A stretch of DNA of 64,000 nucleotides from assembly GCF_005517195.1 (NCBI RefSeq), contig NZ_CP040244.1, positions 2,684,001 through 2,748,000 of the forward strand. The letters are read 5' to 3'. Position numbers and translations under genes: made by a program. This DNA is from Streptomyces vilmorinianum (GTDB taxonomy: Bacteria > Actinomycetota > Actinomycetes > Streptomycetales > Streptomycetaceae). Under the pieces are notes generated by a model. It saw only the letters and a program-made list of their open reading frames with translations, had not been told where the DNA came from and did no database searches. Positions 30,045 to 40,835 of this stretch are shown here, one piece after another (within the stretch, counting starts at the first letter, position 1; the number at the start of each line of letters is the position of its first letter).

Positions 30045-31745
30045 ATGACTGAGTATGGCCGGGGCTCTGGCTCCGAACCGTGGCATCCCGCGGACCCGTT
30101 GTACGGGGACCAGGGATGGGGAGGCCAGCAGCAGTACCCGCAGCAGGCGCAGCAGTACGGTCAGCAGGACCCGTACGGCCAGGACGTCTACGGTCAGGGC
30201 GGTCAGGGGTACGACCCGCAGTACCAGCAGCCGTATCCGCAGAATCCGCAACAGCCTCAGCACCCTCAGCACCCCCAGCAGTACGGCGGGCAGCAGGGGC
30301 ACCCCGGGCAGGGCTACGACACGCCCGGGTACCCCGCACAGCAGTACGACGCGAGCTGGGAGACGGGCCAGGCGGCCATGCCGTACGGCACGACTCCCGC
30401 GGATCCGTACGGTGGCCAGAACCCGGACCTCTACGGCACCCCCGAGGCGTACCCGCCGCCGCAGCCCCCGGGCCGGCGGCAGGCCCCGCGTGTGCCCGAG
30501 CCCGCGACCGACTGGGACGCGGAGGCACCGGAGGAGGAGAAGCACCCCTTCTTCACCGGTGAGGACGACGACCGGGACGACGAGTACGACGACGACCCGG
30601 CGGAGAGCCGCTCGCGCACGGGCGGCCGCGAGCGCCGGGGCAAGGGCAAAGGCAAGAAGAAGAGCAAGAACGGCTGCGCCTGTCTGGTCGTCGCCCTCGT
30701 CCTCGCGGGCGGTGTCGGCGGCGTCGGCTACTTCGGCTACCAGTTCTGGCAGGGCCAGTTCGGCGCCGCGCCGGACTACGCGGGCGAAGGCAGCGGCTCG
30801 GTGCAGGTCGAGATCCCCAGGGGAGCTCTCGGCTACGACATCGGCAACATCCTGAAGAAGGCCGGCGTCGTCAAGAGCGTCGATGCCTTCGTCTCCGCAC
30901 AGCAGAAGAACCCCAAGGGCACGCTGATCCAGGCCGGCGTCTACACGCTGAAGAAGGAGATGTCGGCGGAGAGCGCTGTCGCGCTGATGCTCAACCCGGC
31001 GAGCCAGGCGAACTTCGTGATCCCCGAGGGCAAACGAAACGTCTGGGTCTACGAGGAGATCGACAAGAAGCTCGAACTCAAGGCCGGTACGACGCAGGGC
31101 ATCGCGAAGGCGAAGGCGAACGATCTCGGCCTACCGGACTGGGCGAAGAACCACGCCGACGTGAAGGACCCGCTGGAGGGCTTCCTCTTCCCGGCGAGCT
31201 ACCCGGTGGCCAGGGGTCAGAAGCCCGAGGACGTGCTGCGCAAGATGGTTTCGCGTGCGAACCAGGAGTACGGGAAGCTCGAACTGGAGTCGAAGGCGAA
31301 GGAGCTCGGGCTCAGCGGACCGTGGGAGCTGGTCACCGTCGCGAGCCTCGTGCAGGTCGAAGGCAAGTACAAGCACGACTTCGACAAGGTCTCGCGCGTC
31401 GTCTACAACCGGCTCAAGCCGAACAACCTGGAGACCGTGGGTCGCCTGGAGTTCGACTCGACGATCAACTACATCAAGGGCCAGAGCACGCTCGACGTCG
31501 GCACGGTCGAGGATCTGCGGAAGATCAAGGATCCGTACAACACCTACGACATCAAGGGCCTCATCCCCGGTCCGATCAGCAACCCGGGCGCCGAGGCGCT
31601 CAAGTCGGCGATGAACCCGACGCCCGGACCCTGGTACTACTTCGTGTCGATCAACGAGAACAAGACCGTCTTCTCCGTCACCAACGAAGAGCACAACAAG
31701 AACGTGGCGGAGTACGAGAAGCAGCGGGAGAGTTCGGGCCAGTGA
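30045..31745 (+). CDS. mltG: Endolytic murein transglycosylase MltG
   Basis: MltG cuts nascent peptidoglycan strands at the outer face of the membrane. The 566 residues have a cytoplasmic N terminus of about 200 residues, a single membrane segment (CLVVALVLAGGVGGVGYFGY, about 212-231), and the YceG/LysM-like and catalytic domains. The catalytic Glu lies in ASLVQVEGKY, followed by YNRL and the LIPGPISNPG region. The N-terminal region is Gln/Tyr/Gly/Pro-rich low complexity, then a highly acidic patch (DDDRDDEYDDD). ATG 30045 follows GGGGATCG. It overlaps aroE by four bases. Confidence 0.94.
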   Translation: MTEYGRGSGSEPWHPADPLYGDQGWGGQQQYPQQAQQYGQQDPYGQDVYGQGGQGYDPQYQQPYPQNPQQPQHPQHPQQYGGQQGHPGQGYDTPGYPAQQYDASWETGQAAMPYGTTPADPYGGQNPDLYGTPEAYPPPQPPGRRQAPRVPEPATDWDAEAPEEEKHPFFTGEDDDRDDEYDDDPAESRSRTGGRERRGKGKGKKKSKNGCACLVVALVLAGGVGGVGYFGYQFWQGQFGAAPDYAGEGSGSVQVEIPRGALGYDIGNILKKAGVVKSVDAFVSAQQKNPKGTLIQAGVYTLKKEMSAESAVALMLNPASQANFVIPEGKRNVWVYEEIDKKLELKAGTTQGIAKAKANDLGLPDWAKNHADVKDPLEGFLFPASYPVARGQKPEDVLRKMVSRANQEYGKLELESKAKELGLSGPWELVTVASLVQVEGKYKHDFDKVSRVVYNRLKPNNLETVGRLEFDSTINYIKGQSTLDVGTVEDLRKIKDPYNTYDIKGLIPGPISNPGAEALKSAMNPTPGPWYYFVSINENKTVFSVTNEEHNKNVAEYEKQRESSGQ

Positions 31746-32569
31746 GTACGCACCACCGGGCGGCCGTCCTCGGCTCGCCCATCGCCCACTCGCTCTCCCC
31801 GGTCCTGCACCGGGCGGCCTACGCCGCGCTCGGCCTGGAGGGCTGGTCGTACGACCGCTTCGAGGTGGACGAGGCCGGGCTGCCCGGCTTCGTCGCCGGG
31901 CTCGACGACTCCTGGGCCGGTCTGTCGCTGACCATGCCGCTGAAGCGGGCGATCATCCCGCTGCTCGACGAGATCAGCGACACGGCCGCCTCGGTGGAGG
32001 CCGTGAACACCGTCGTCCTCACCGAGGACGGCCGCCGCGTCGGCGACAACACGGACATCCCCGGCATGGTCGCGGCCCTGCGTGAACGAGGCGTCGAGAA
32101 GGTGGAGTCCGCCGCCGTCCTCGGCGCCGGCGCCACCGCCTCCTCCGCGCTCGCCGCGCTCGCGCGGATCTGCTCCGGCCCCGTCACCGCGTACGTACGG
32201 AGCGAGGCCCGGGCCGAGGAGATGCGCGGCTGGGGCGAGCGGCTCGGGGTGGACGTCCGTACCGCGGACTGGGGGAGCGCGGCCGAGGCGTTCGCGTCCC
32301 CGCTCGTGATCGCGACCACCCCCGCCGGCACGACGGACGACCTGGCCCCGGCCGTCCCCGTTGCCCCCGGCACCCTCTTCGACGTCCTCTACCACCCCTG
32401 GCCGACCCGACTCGCCGCGGCCTGGTCCGACCACGGAGGTACGGTCCTCGGCGGCCTGGACCTCCTCGTCCACCAGGCCGTGCTCCAGGTCGAACAGATG
32501 ACGGGCCGCGCCCCGGCGCCGCTCGCGGCGATGCGGGCGGCGGGAGAGCGGGCCCTGGCCTCCCGGTAG
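31742..32569 (+). CDS. aroE: Shikimate dehydrogenase
   Basis: Reduces 3-dehydroshikimate to shikimate with NADPH. The 275 residues contain the substrate motif LGSPIAHSLSPVLHRAAY, the catalytic lysine in LTMPLKR, NTDIPGM, and an NADP fold at VLGAGATASSALAAL. The GTG overlaps the mltG stop. A gap of 260 bases separates it from aroC. It resembles actinobacterial AroE forms closely; QuiA-type homologues are possible but less likely next to aroCKBQ. Confidence 0.94.
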   Translation: MSTHHRAAVLGSPIAHSLSPVLHRAAYAALGLEGWSYDRFEVDEAGLPGFVAGLDDSWAGLSLTMPLKRAIIPLLDEISDTAASVEAVNTVVLTEDGRRVGDNTDIPGMVAALRERGVEKVESAAVLGAGATASSALAALARICSGPVTAYVRSEARAEEMRGWGERLGVDVRTADWGSAAEAFASPLVIATTPAGTTDDLAPAVPVAPGTLFDVLYHPWPTRLAAAWSDHGGTVLGGLDLLVHQAVLQVEQMTGRAPAPLAAMRAAGERALASR

Positions 32570-32829
32570 GCTCCCGACCGGCGAGAATCGGTCACTACCT
32601 GCCCGACCGGGTGAAGTGGACGTTCCTCGTCCTCGCGGCCTCCTCGCTCAGGCGCCGTCACGCGGCCCGGCGGAGGGCTGGAAAGCGCTCCTTCCGGTGA
32701 GACGGGCGTCCGATAGCTGGACCAGGGGCCGGTCGTGCTCCCCGGACGTGGGAGGATCGGGTACGGCGGGCCAGGGCCGCGCACCCGGTCGCGCCGCAGC
32801 AGTTCCAGGCGCGAGCATGAGGAGCATCG

Positions 32830-34010
32830 TTGAGCAGGTTGCGTTGGCTGACCGCTGGGGAATCCCACGGACCCGCGCTGGTCGCGACGCTGGAGGGCCT
32901 TCCCGCCGGCGTCCCGGTCACCACTGAGCTGGTGGCGGACCACCTCGCGCGGCGGCGCCTCGGCTATGGGCGTGGCGCCCGGATGAAGTTCGAGCAGGAC
33001 GAGGTCACCTTCCTGGGTGGTGTCCGGCACGGACTCTCCCTCGGCTCCCCGATCGCCGTGATGGTCGGCAACACCGAGTGGCCCAAGTGGGAGAAGGTCA
33101 TGTCGGCCGACCCGGTCGACCCCGCCGAGCTCAAGGAGACGGGCCGCAACGCGCCCCTGACCCGGCCCCGCCCCGGCCACGCCGACCTCGCCGGCATGCA
33201 GAAGTACGGCTTCGACGAGGCCCGGCCGATCCTGGAGCGCGCCTCCGCACGCGAGACCGCCGCCCGCGTCGCCCTCGGTGCCGTCGCCCGGTCCTTCCTC
33301 AAGGAGGCCGCGGGCATCGAGATCGTCTCGCACGTGATCGAGCTCGCCGCCGCCAAGGCCCCCTACGGCGTCTACCCGACCCCCGCCGACGTCGAGAAGC
33401 TCGACGCCGACCCGGTCCGCTGCCTCGACGCCGACGCCTCGAAGGCGATGGTCGCCGAGATCGACCAGGCCCACAAGGACGGCGACACCCTCGGTGGCGT
33501 CGTCGAGGTACTGGCGTACGGCGTGCCCGTCGGGCTCGGCTCGCACGTCCACTGGGACCGTCGCCTCGACGCCCGCCTCGCCGCCGCGCTCATGGGCATC
33601 CAGGCCATCAAGGGCGTCGAGGTCGGCGACGGCTTCGAGCTGGCCCGCGTGCCCGGCTCGCAGGCCCACGACGAGATCGTGAACACCGAGGACGGCATCA
33701 AGCGCACCTCCGGCCGCTCCGGCGGCACCGAGGGCGGCCTGACCACCGGTGAACTGCTCCGCGTCCGCGCCGCGATGAAGCCCATCGCCACCGTCCCGCG
33801 CGCGCTCGCCACCGTCGACGTCGCCACGGGCGAGGCCGCCCAGGCCCACCACCAGCGCTCCGACGTCTGCGCCGTCCCCGCCGCCGGCATCGTCGCCGAG
33901 GCCATGGTCGCGCTCGTCCTCGCGGACGCCGTCGTCGAGAAGTTCGGCGGCGACAGCGTCCCGGAGACCCGCCGCAACGTGCAGTCGTACCTCGACAACC
34001 TCCAGATCCG

Positions 34011-34014
<4 letters not shown>
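32830..34014 (+). CDS. aroC: Chorismate synthase
   Basis: Converts 5-enolpyruvylshikimate 3-phosphate to chorismate using reduced FMN. The 394-residue product begins with [20 protein letters not shown] and has [33 protein letters not shown] and the His in [15 protein letters not shown], all family hallmarks. TTG 32830 follows GAGGAGCATCG. Upstream, 32570-32829 holds no gene; I see no convincing promoter in it either, although this operon needs one. It overlaps aroK by four bases. Confidence 0.97.
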
Positions 34015-36063
<2,049 letters not shown>

Positions 36064-36086
36064 CACCGGCCAGTGGGCACTCCGGA

Positions 36087-36124
36087 CCGCCCCCGGCCGT
36101 TCCCCCTGTGGGAGCCGGGGGCGG
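36087..36124 (+). terminator. Terminator after the aro cluster
   Basis: CCGCCCCCGGC (36087-36097) pairs perfectly with GCCGGGGGCGG (36114-36124), with a 16-base loop. There is no U-tract. Confidence 0.6.
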
Positions 36125-36169
36125 TAACGTTCCCTGGAGTATCGGCCGTACGAGACGGAGTGGCACCGG

Positions 36170-37003
36170 ATGCAGCACGCAGTGGGGGCGCCGATGCCAC
36201 CGCCCGACAACGCGGGATGGGGGCAGGGCGGACACCAGGCACAGCACCCGCACCCCGTACCCCCGCCCCCGTCGGCCCCCCTTCCCGCCGCCCCGCACTC
36301 CGCGCCGCCCGCCCCCGGCTGGGTCGCCGGAGGCATACCCCCGCACCCCGGACAGCCCGCCCCGCCGCCGCGCGACACCACCGGGCACGTCCAGCTGCCG
36401 CCCATGGCCATGCCCGTACCGCCGCCCGCCGAGCCGGGCACCGGCACGGCGACCCTGGCGGTCCTGCTCATCGGCCCCGCGGGCGCCGGCAAGACGACCG
36501 TCGCCCGGCACTGGGCCAAGCGCCGCCGCGTGCCCACCGCGCACATCAGCCTCGACGACGTCCGTGAGTGGGTGTGTTCCGGCTTCGCCGACCCCCAGTC
36601 GGGATGGAACGAGCACTCCGAGGCCCAGTACCGCCTCGCCCGCCGGACCTGCGGCTTCGCGGCCCGCAACTTCCTCGCCAACGGAATCTCCTGCATCCTC
36701 GACGACGCCGTCTTCCCCGACCGCCCCGTCGTCGGCCTCGGCGGGTGGAAGCGGCACGTCGGCCCCGGACTGCTGCCGGTGGTCCTGCTGCCCGGCCTGG
36801 AGATCGTCCTGGAGCGGAACGCCGAGCGCAGCGGCAACCGCCGCCTCTCGGACGAGGAGGTCGCCTCCATACACGGCCGGATGGCCGGCTGGTACGGCTC
36901 AGGGCTGCCGATCATCGACAACTCCACGTACGACGTCGAGACCACCGCCCGTGTCCTCGACGAGGTCCTGGCCCGATCCCTGGCGAGCCCGCCCTCCTGG
37001 TGA
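36170..37003 (+). CDS. P-loop kinase-like protein with proline-rich N terminus
   Basis: The 277 residues fall into two parts. The first 90 are Pro/His/Gln/Ala-rich and probably disordered. From about 93 comes an ATP-binding fold: LLIGPAGAGKTTVARHWAK gives Walker A, followed by SLDDVREWV and CILDDAVFPDRP, with a C-terminal PIIDNSTYDVE strand. The pattern is that of small P-loop phosphotransferases (polynucleotide kinase or zeta-like); the substrate is unknown. ATG 36170 follows GGAG at suitable spacing. From memory, a P-loop gene at this position is common in Streptomyces. Confidence 0.8.
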   Translation: MQHAVGAPMPPPDNAGWGQGGHQAQHPHPVPPPPSAPLPAAPHSAPPAPGWVAGGIPPHPGQPAPPPRDTTGHVQLPPMAMPVPPPAEPGTGTATLAVLLIGPAGAGKTTVARHWAKRRRVPTAHISLDDVREWVCSGFADPQSGWNEHSEAQYRLARRTCGFAARNFLANGISCILDDAVFPDRPVVGLGGWKRHVGPGLLPVVLLPGLEIVLERNAERSGNRRLSDEEVASIHGRMAGWYGSGLPIIDNSTYDVETTARVLDEVLARSLASPPSW

Positions 37004-37081
37004 TGGCGCGAAACGGCCGCCGGTGGCCCGGTCGGCCGCGCTGAGCAGGCCACGGCGGCCCAGCCCTCGTAGGCTCGGAAC

Positions 37082-38188
37082 ATGTCAGAGGTGTATGCGG
37101 ACCGCCGTGTGCGGCTGCGCGACCGGTGCGCGGCAGCGGGCAGCCCGGCGGCCCTGGTCTCCCGCCCCGCCAACGTCCGCTATCTCGCGGGTGGTTCGCC
37201 CCCCGGCGCCGTACTCCTGCTCGGCCCGACGGAGGACGTCCTGCTCTGCCCCACCGCGCCCGGAGGTGATCCGGCCCACGGGCGGCTCGACGAGCTGCTC
37301 CGGCAGACCGTGCTGCCCGCGGCGGGTGGTGATCCGGCCGTGGCGGCCGTCGACTTCGCCCGCAAGGCCGGAGCGGACGCCCTCGCCGTGGAGGAGCACC
37401 ATCTGACCGTGGCCCGCCACCGGGCGATGGGCTCCGTCGCACCGCAGCTCCAGCTCGCCGATCTCGGCGGAGCCGTCGAACAGCTGAGGATCGTCAAGGA
37501 CGAGGACGAGATCGCCTGTCTGCGGATCGCCGCCGAGATCGCCGACCAGGCGCTGGGGGAGCTCCTCGAATCCATCCTGGTCGGCCGGACCGAACGGCAC
37601 CTCGCCCTGGAGCTGGAGCGGCGGCTCGTCGACCACGGCGCGGACGGCGCGGCGTTCCCGACCTCCGTGGCCACCGGCCCGAACTCGGGCCGCGGCGGCC
37701 ACCGGCCCTCCGATCGGCGGGTCGAGGAGGGAGATTTCCTCTCCGTCTGCCTCGGCGCCAACTATCGCGGCTACCGCTGCGAGATCGGCCGTACCTTCGT
37801 CATCGGTACGACCCCTGCGGACTGGCAGATCGAGCTGTACGACCTCGTCTTCGCCGCTCAGCGGGCCGGCCGGGAGTCGCTCGCACCCGGCGCCGAGTAC
37901 CGCGACGTGGACCGCGCGGCACGCCACATCCTGGACGCGGCAGGGCACGGAGAGGCCGTTCCGCCGCTCACCGGGCACGGCGTGGGCCTGGAAATAGACG
38001 AGGACCCGCAGCTCGCACCCTCGGCCATGGGTAAACTGGACGCTTGTGTGCCGGTCACCGTCGAACCGGGGGTCCACCTCCCGGGCCGGGGCGGGGTCCG
38101 GATCGATGACACGCTCGTCGTGCGCCAGGAGGCGGACGGCGGACCCGAGCTACTCACCATTACGACCAAGGAGCTGCTCGCGCTGTGA
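37082..38188 (+). CDS. M24 aminopeptidase P-like protein with substituted metal ligands
   Basis: The 368 residues have the creatinase-type N-terminal domain and a C-terminal pita-bread fold. In active enzymes the metal is held by Asp, Asp, His, Glu and Glu. Here the positions read Cys223 (SVCLGA for VDFGA), Glu234 (CEIGRT for SDITRT), His299 (TGHGVG), Glu328 (TVEPG) and Asp342 (RIDDT for RIEDT): three of five differ. Dipeptidase or Xaa-Pro activity is therefore doubtful. It precedes efp by 49 bases, the common order in many bacteria. Start ATG 37082 gives the normal N terminus. Confidence 0.9.
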   Translation: MSEVYADRRVRLRDRCAAAGSPAALVSRPANVRYLAGGSPPGAVLLLGPTEDVLLCPTAPGGDPAHGRLDELLRQTVLPAAGGDPAVAAVDFARKAGADALAVEEHHLTVARHRAMGSVAPQLQLADLGGAVEQLRIVKDEDEIACLRIAAEIADQALGELLESILVGRTERHLALELERRLVDHGADGAAFPTSVATGPNSGRGGHRPSDRRVEEGDFLSVCLGANYRGYRCEIGRTFVIGTTPADWQIELYDLVFAAQRAGRESLAPGAEYRDVDRAARHILDAAGHGEAVPPLTGHGVGLEIDEDPQLAPSAMGKLDACVPVTVEPGVHLPGRGGVRIDDTLVVRQEADGGPELLTITTKELLAL

Positions 38189-38237
38189 GGCGCGTACGCC
38201 TCCCTGGTCCCACGTCAGTCCAGGAGATTCCGCAACC

Positions 38238-38804
38238 GTGGCTTCCACGAACGACCTCAAGAACGGCATGGTGCTCAAGCTCGAAGGCGGCCAGCTCTGG
38301 TCCGTCGTCGAGTTCCAGCACGTCAAGCCCGGCAAGGGCCCGGCCTTCGTGCGCACCAAGCTCAAGAACGTGCTGTCCGGCAAGGTCGTCGACAAGACCT
38401 TCAACGCCGGCGTGAAGGTCGACACCGCCACCATCGACCGCCGCGACATGCAGTTCTCCTACATGGACGGCGACTACTTCGTCTTCATGGACATGGAGAC
38501 CTACGACCAGCTGCACGTCGACCGCAAGGCCGTCGGCAACGCCGCCAACTTCCTGATCGAGGGCTTCACCGCCTCCGTCGCGCAGCACGAGGGCGAGGTG
38601 CTCTACGTCGAGCTCCCGGCCGCCGTCACGCTGACGATCCAGCACACCGACCCGGGTGTCCAGGGCGACCGCTCCACCGGTGGCACCAAGCCCGCCACGC
38701 TGGAGACCGGCCACGAGATCCAGGTCCCGCTCTTCATCACCACCGGTGAGAAGATCAAGGTCGACACGCGCACCAGCGACTACCTCGGTCGGGTGAACGA
38801 CTAA
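38238..38804 (+). CDS. efp: Translation elongation factor P
   Basis: EF-P rescues ribosomes stalled on polyproline. The 188 residues have three OB-like domains; the loop tip reads KPGKGPAF with Lys33. This PGKGP loop is the actinobacterial type thought to work without lysine modification; no modification genes are seen nearby. GTG 38238 follows CAGGAG. nusB begins two bases after the stop. Confidence 0.96.
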   Translation: MASTNDLKNGMVLKLEGGQLWSVVEFQHVKPGKGPAFVRTKLKNVLSGKVVDKTFNAGVKVDTATIDRRDMQFSYMDGDYFVFMDMETYDQLHVDRKAVGNAANFLIEGFTASVAQHEGEVLYVELPAAVTLTIQHTDPGVQGDRSTGGTKPATLETGHEIQVPLFITTGEKIKVDTRTSDYLGRVND

Positions 38805-38806
38805 CC

Positions 38807-39238
38807 GTGGCTGCTCGGAGCAAGGCCCGTAAGCGCGCCTTCCAGATCCTCTTCGAGGCCGACCAGCGCGGCGCGTCCGTGCAGGAGGTCCTCGCGGACT
38901 GGGTTCGGCACGCACGGTCCGACGACCGTCAGCCGCCGGTCAACGAGTTCACGATGCAGCTGGTGGAGGGGTACGCGGACTACGCGAACCGCATCGACGA
39001 GCTCATCGCCACCTACGCGGTGGACTGGGACCTCGACCGGATGCCGGTCGCCGACCGGAACATCGTGCGCCTCGGCGCGTACGAACTGATCTGGCTGGAC
39101 GAGACGCCCGACGCCGTGGCGATCGACGAGGCGGTGCAGCTCGCCAAGGAGTTCTCCACGGACGAGTCCCCGACGTTCGTCAACGGCCTCCTGGCCCGCT
39201 TCAAGGACCTGAAGCCGCGCCTTCGCCGGGACGCCTGA
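38807..39238 (+). CDS. nusB: Transcription antitermination factor NusB
   Basis: NusB binds boxA RNA with S10 in rRNA antitermination. The 143 residues are all helical, with ARKRAFQILFEADQR at the N terminus and the conserved LGAYELIWLDETPDAVAIDEAV and FVNGLLA near the end. GTG 38807 starts two bases after efp, so expression is coupled. A perfect 18-bp hairpin follows. Confidence 0.96.
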   Translation: MAARSKARKRAFQILFEADQRGASVQEVLADWVRHARSDDRQPPVNEFTMQLVEGYADYANRIDELIATYAVDWDLDRMPVADRNIVRLGAYELIWLDETPDAVAIDEAVQLAKEFSTDESPTFVNGLLARFKDLKPRLRRDA

Positions 39239-39257
39239 GCGGCGCTCTCCCGGCAGT

Positions 39258-39299
39258 CGAAGGGGCTCGCAGCACCACACAGTGCTGCGAGCCCCTTCG
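39258..39299 (+). terminator. Terminator after nusB
   Basis: An 18-bp perfect stem, 39258-39275 with 39282-39299, loop CACACA. It starts 20 bases past the nusB stop. Confidence 0.8.
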
Positions 39300-39347
39300 C
39301 CGTTCCCAGGCCCCCTGGAGCGCCTGGGAACCGGGACGCACAAGAAA

Positions 39348-39393
39348 CCGCCGGGGTGGCGGAGGGCTCACAGGCCTTCCGCCACCCCGGCGG
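39348..39393 (-). terminator. Terminator after bldD
   Basis: CCGCCGGGGTGGCGGA (39348-39363) pairs with TCCGCCACCCCGGCGG (39378-39393). It lies 33 bases past the end of bldD on the minus strand; a small hairpin at 39304-39329 lies further on. Confidence 0.75.
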
Positions 39394-39425
39394 CAACGTT
39401 TCTGCTGAATCCTTCGCGGAGGCGG

Positions 39426-39926
39426 TCAGCTCTCCTCGTGGGCGACCGCGCGGCGCGCGTCCGCGTCCAGAACGCCCCAGCTGATCAGCTGCTCGGTCAG
39501 CACCGAAGGCGACTGGTCGTAGATGACGGCGAGCGTGCGCAGGTCGTCCTGGCGGATCGACAGCACCTTGCCGTTGTAGTCGCCGCGCTGCGACTGGATC
39601 GTCGCCGCGTAGCGCTGCAGCGGGCCGGCCTTCTCCTGCGGGACGTGGGCGAGGCGCTCCAGGTCGAGAACGAGCTTCGGCGGCGGCTCGGCGGCTCCGC
39701 CCGGGGTCGTGCCCGGCAGGAGCTCCTGCACCGGCACGCCGTAGAAGTCCGCCAGCTCGGCGAGGCGCTGCACCGTCACGGCGCGGTCACCACGCTCGTA
39801 CGAGCCGACCACGACGGCCTTCCAGCGGCCCTGGGACTTCTCTTCCACACCGTGGAGGGAAAGGCCCTGCTGGGTGCGGATGGCACGGAGCTTGGCCCCG
39901 AGCTGCTTTGCGTATTCGCTGGACAT
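39426..39926 (-). CDS. bldD: Developmental master regulator BldD
   Basis: BldD is a dimeric repressor of sporulation genes during vegetative growth, controlled by tetrameric c-di-GMP. The 166 residues have an N-terminal Xre-type helix-turn-helix (about 6-70, with SYERGDRAVTVQRLAELADF) and a C-terminal domain with the bipartite c-di-GMP signature Arg114-Gly-Asp116 and Arg125-x-x-Asp128, spaced exactly as in S. coelicolor. ATG 39926 follows GGGGAGC. Two BldD-type boxes lie 57-85 bases upstream, consistent with known autoregulation. Confidence 0.98.
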   Translation of the reverse strand: MSSEYAKQLGAKLRAIRTQQGLSLHGVEEKSQGRWKAVVVGSYERGDRAVTVQRLAELADFYGVPVQELLPGTTPGGAAEPPPKLVLDLERLAHVPQEKAGPLQRYAATIQSQRGDYNGKVLSIRQDDLRTLAVIYDQSPSVLTEQLISWGVLDADARRAVAHEES

Positions 39927-39982
39927 ATAGCTCCCCGGACGCTGGACGCTGTAGACAACGTGCGGCTCCGCCGCCTGGCTGG

Positions 39983-40011
39983 TAACTCACTGTGAGGTTA
40001 CGCAGCGTTAC
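39983..40011 (-). promoter_or_regulatory. Two BldD operator boxes upstream of bldD
   Basis: TTACGCAGCGTTAC (39998-40011) fits the BldD consensus TNACNCWGNGTNAN exactly. TAACTCACTGTGAG (39983-39996) fits with one mismatch, and belongs to the wider palindrome TAACTCACTGTGAGGTTA. They lie between divergent bldD and pyrR and could affect both. Confidence 0.75.
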
Positions 40012-40134
40012 TCTTCCCCGTCAAGCCGAATGGTCCATACCGCCCCCTCCCGGGGGACGGCGCCCGGAGTGGCGACAGGGTGGTGAGCTGGGGAGTCGCC
40101 CGCCCCTGGTAGAGTCGAGGGCGCAATTCCGACG

Positions 40135-40170
40135 TCCTTTAAGGTCCGTCCCGTGAGGCGGAGAAGGAGG
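40135..40170 (+). promoter_or_regulatory. PyrR-binding hairpin sequestering the pyrR ribosome-binding site
   Basis: Inner stem TCCGTC (40145-40150) with GGCGGA (40157-40162) encloses the hexaloop CCGTGA, matching the PyrR loop CNGNGA. The outer stem TCCTT (40135-40139) pairs with AAGGA (40164-40168), which is the ribosome-binding site AAGGAGG (40164-40170). PyrR-UMP binding should stabilise the fold and block translation of pyrR. Confidence 0.8.
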
Positions 40171-40180
40171 TCCGTTTCAT

Positions 40181-40744
40181 ATGGACGCACAGCAGCACAC
40201 CGATGCGGCACGCCCTGTTCTCGAGGGCCCCGACATCGCGCGGGTACTGACCCGCATCGCCCACGAGATCGTCGAGCGCGCCAAGGGCGCCGACGACGTG
40301 GTCCTCCTCGGCATTCCCACGCGCGGCGTCTTCCTCGCCCGCCGGCTGGCCGACAAGCTCGCCGAGATCACCGGACGCACCATCCCGGTCGGCTCCCTCG
40401 ACATCACCATGTACCGCGACGACCTGCGGATGAAGCCCGCCCGCGCCATCGGCCGCACCGAGATTCCCGGTGACGGGGTCGACGGCCGCCTGGTCGTCCT
40501 CGTCGACGACGTGCTCTTCTCCGGCCGCACCATCCGCGCCGCGCTCGACGCGCTCGGCGACATCGGCCGCCCCCGCGCCGTCCAGCTCGCGGTCCTCGTC
40601 GACCGCGGTCACCGCGAACTTCCGATCCGTGCCGACTACGTCGGCAAGAACCTCCCCACGTCGCTGCGGGAGACGGTCAAGGTCCAGCTCGCCGAAGAGG
40701 ACGGTCGCGACACCGTCCTGCTCGGCAGCAAGCCCACCGCCTAG
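40181..40744 (+). CDS. pyrR: Pyrimidine operon regulator PyrR
   Basis: PyrR binds UMP and an RNA hairpin to repress pyrimidine genes; it can also have uracil phosphoribosyltransferase activity. The 187-residue protein has the PRPP-loop motif [27 protein letters not shown] and [14 protein letters not shown] 40181 lies ten bases after AAGGAGG, inside the regulatory hairpin described at 40135. Ninety-one bases separate it from pyrB. A TAGAGT element at 40110 could be the -10 of its promoter, but I see no clear -35. Confidence 0.96.
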   Translation: MDAQQHTDAARPVLEGPDIARVLTRIAHEIVERAKGADDVVLLGIPTRGVFLARRLADKLAEITGRTIPVGSLDITMYRDDLRMKPARAIGRTEIPGDGVDGRLVVLVDDVLFSGRTIRAALDALGDIGRPRAVQLAVLVDRGHRELPIRADYVGKNLPTSLRETVKVQLAEEDGRDTVLLGSKPTA

Positions 40745-40835
40745 CCGACCGGCGGGGCCCGGACTTCCGACGGGTCCAGGGCACACCCCTGCGCGCCCGC
40801 ATGCCCTCCCACCTCCCACCACGGAGCGAAAACCG

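Noticed and set aside
32570..32829. Possible small gene between aroE and aroC
   Set aside because: Frames are short, arginine-rich and without a ribosome-binding site; composition is typical of shifted frames.
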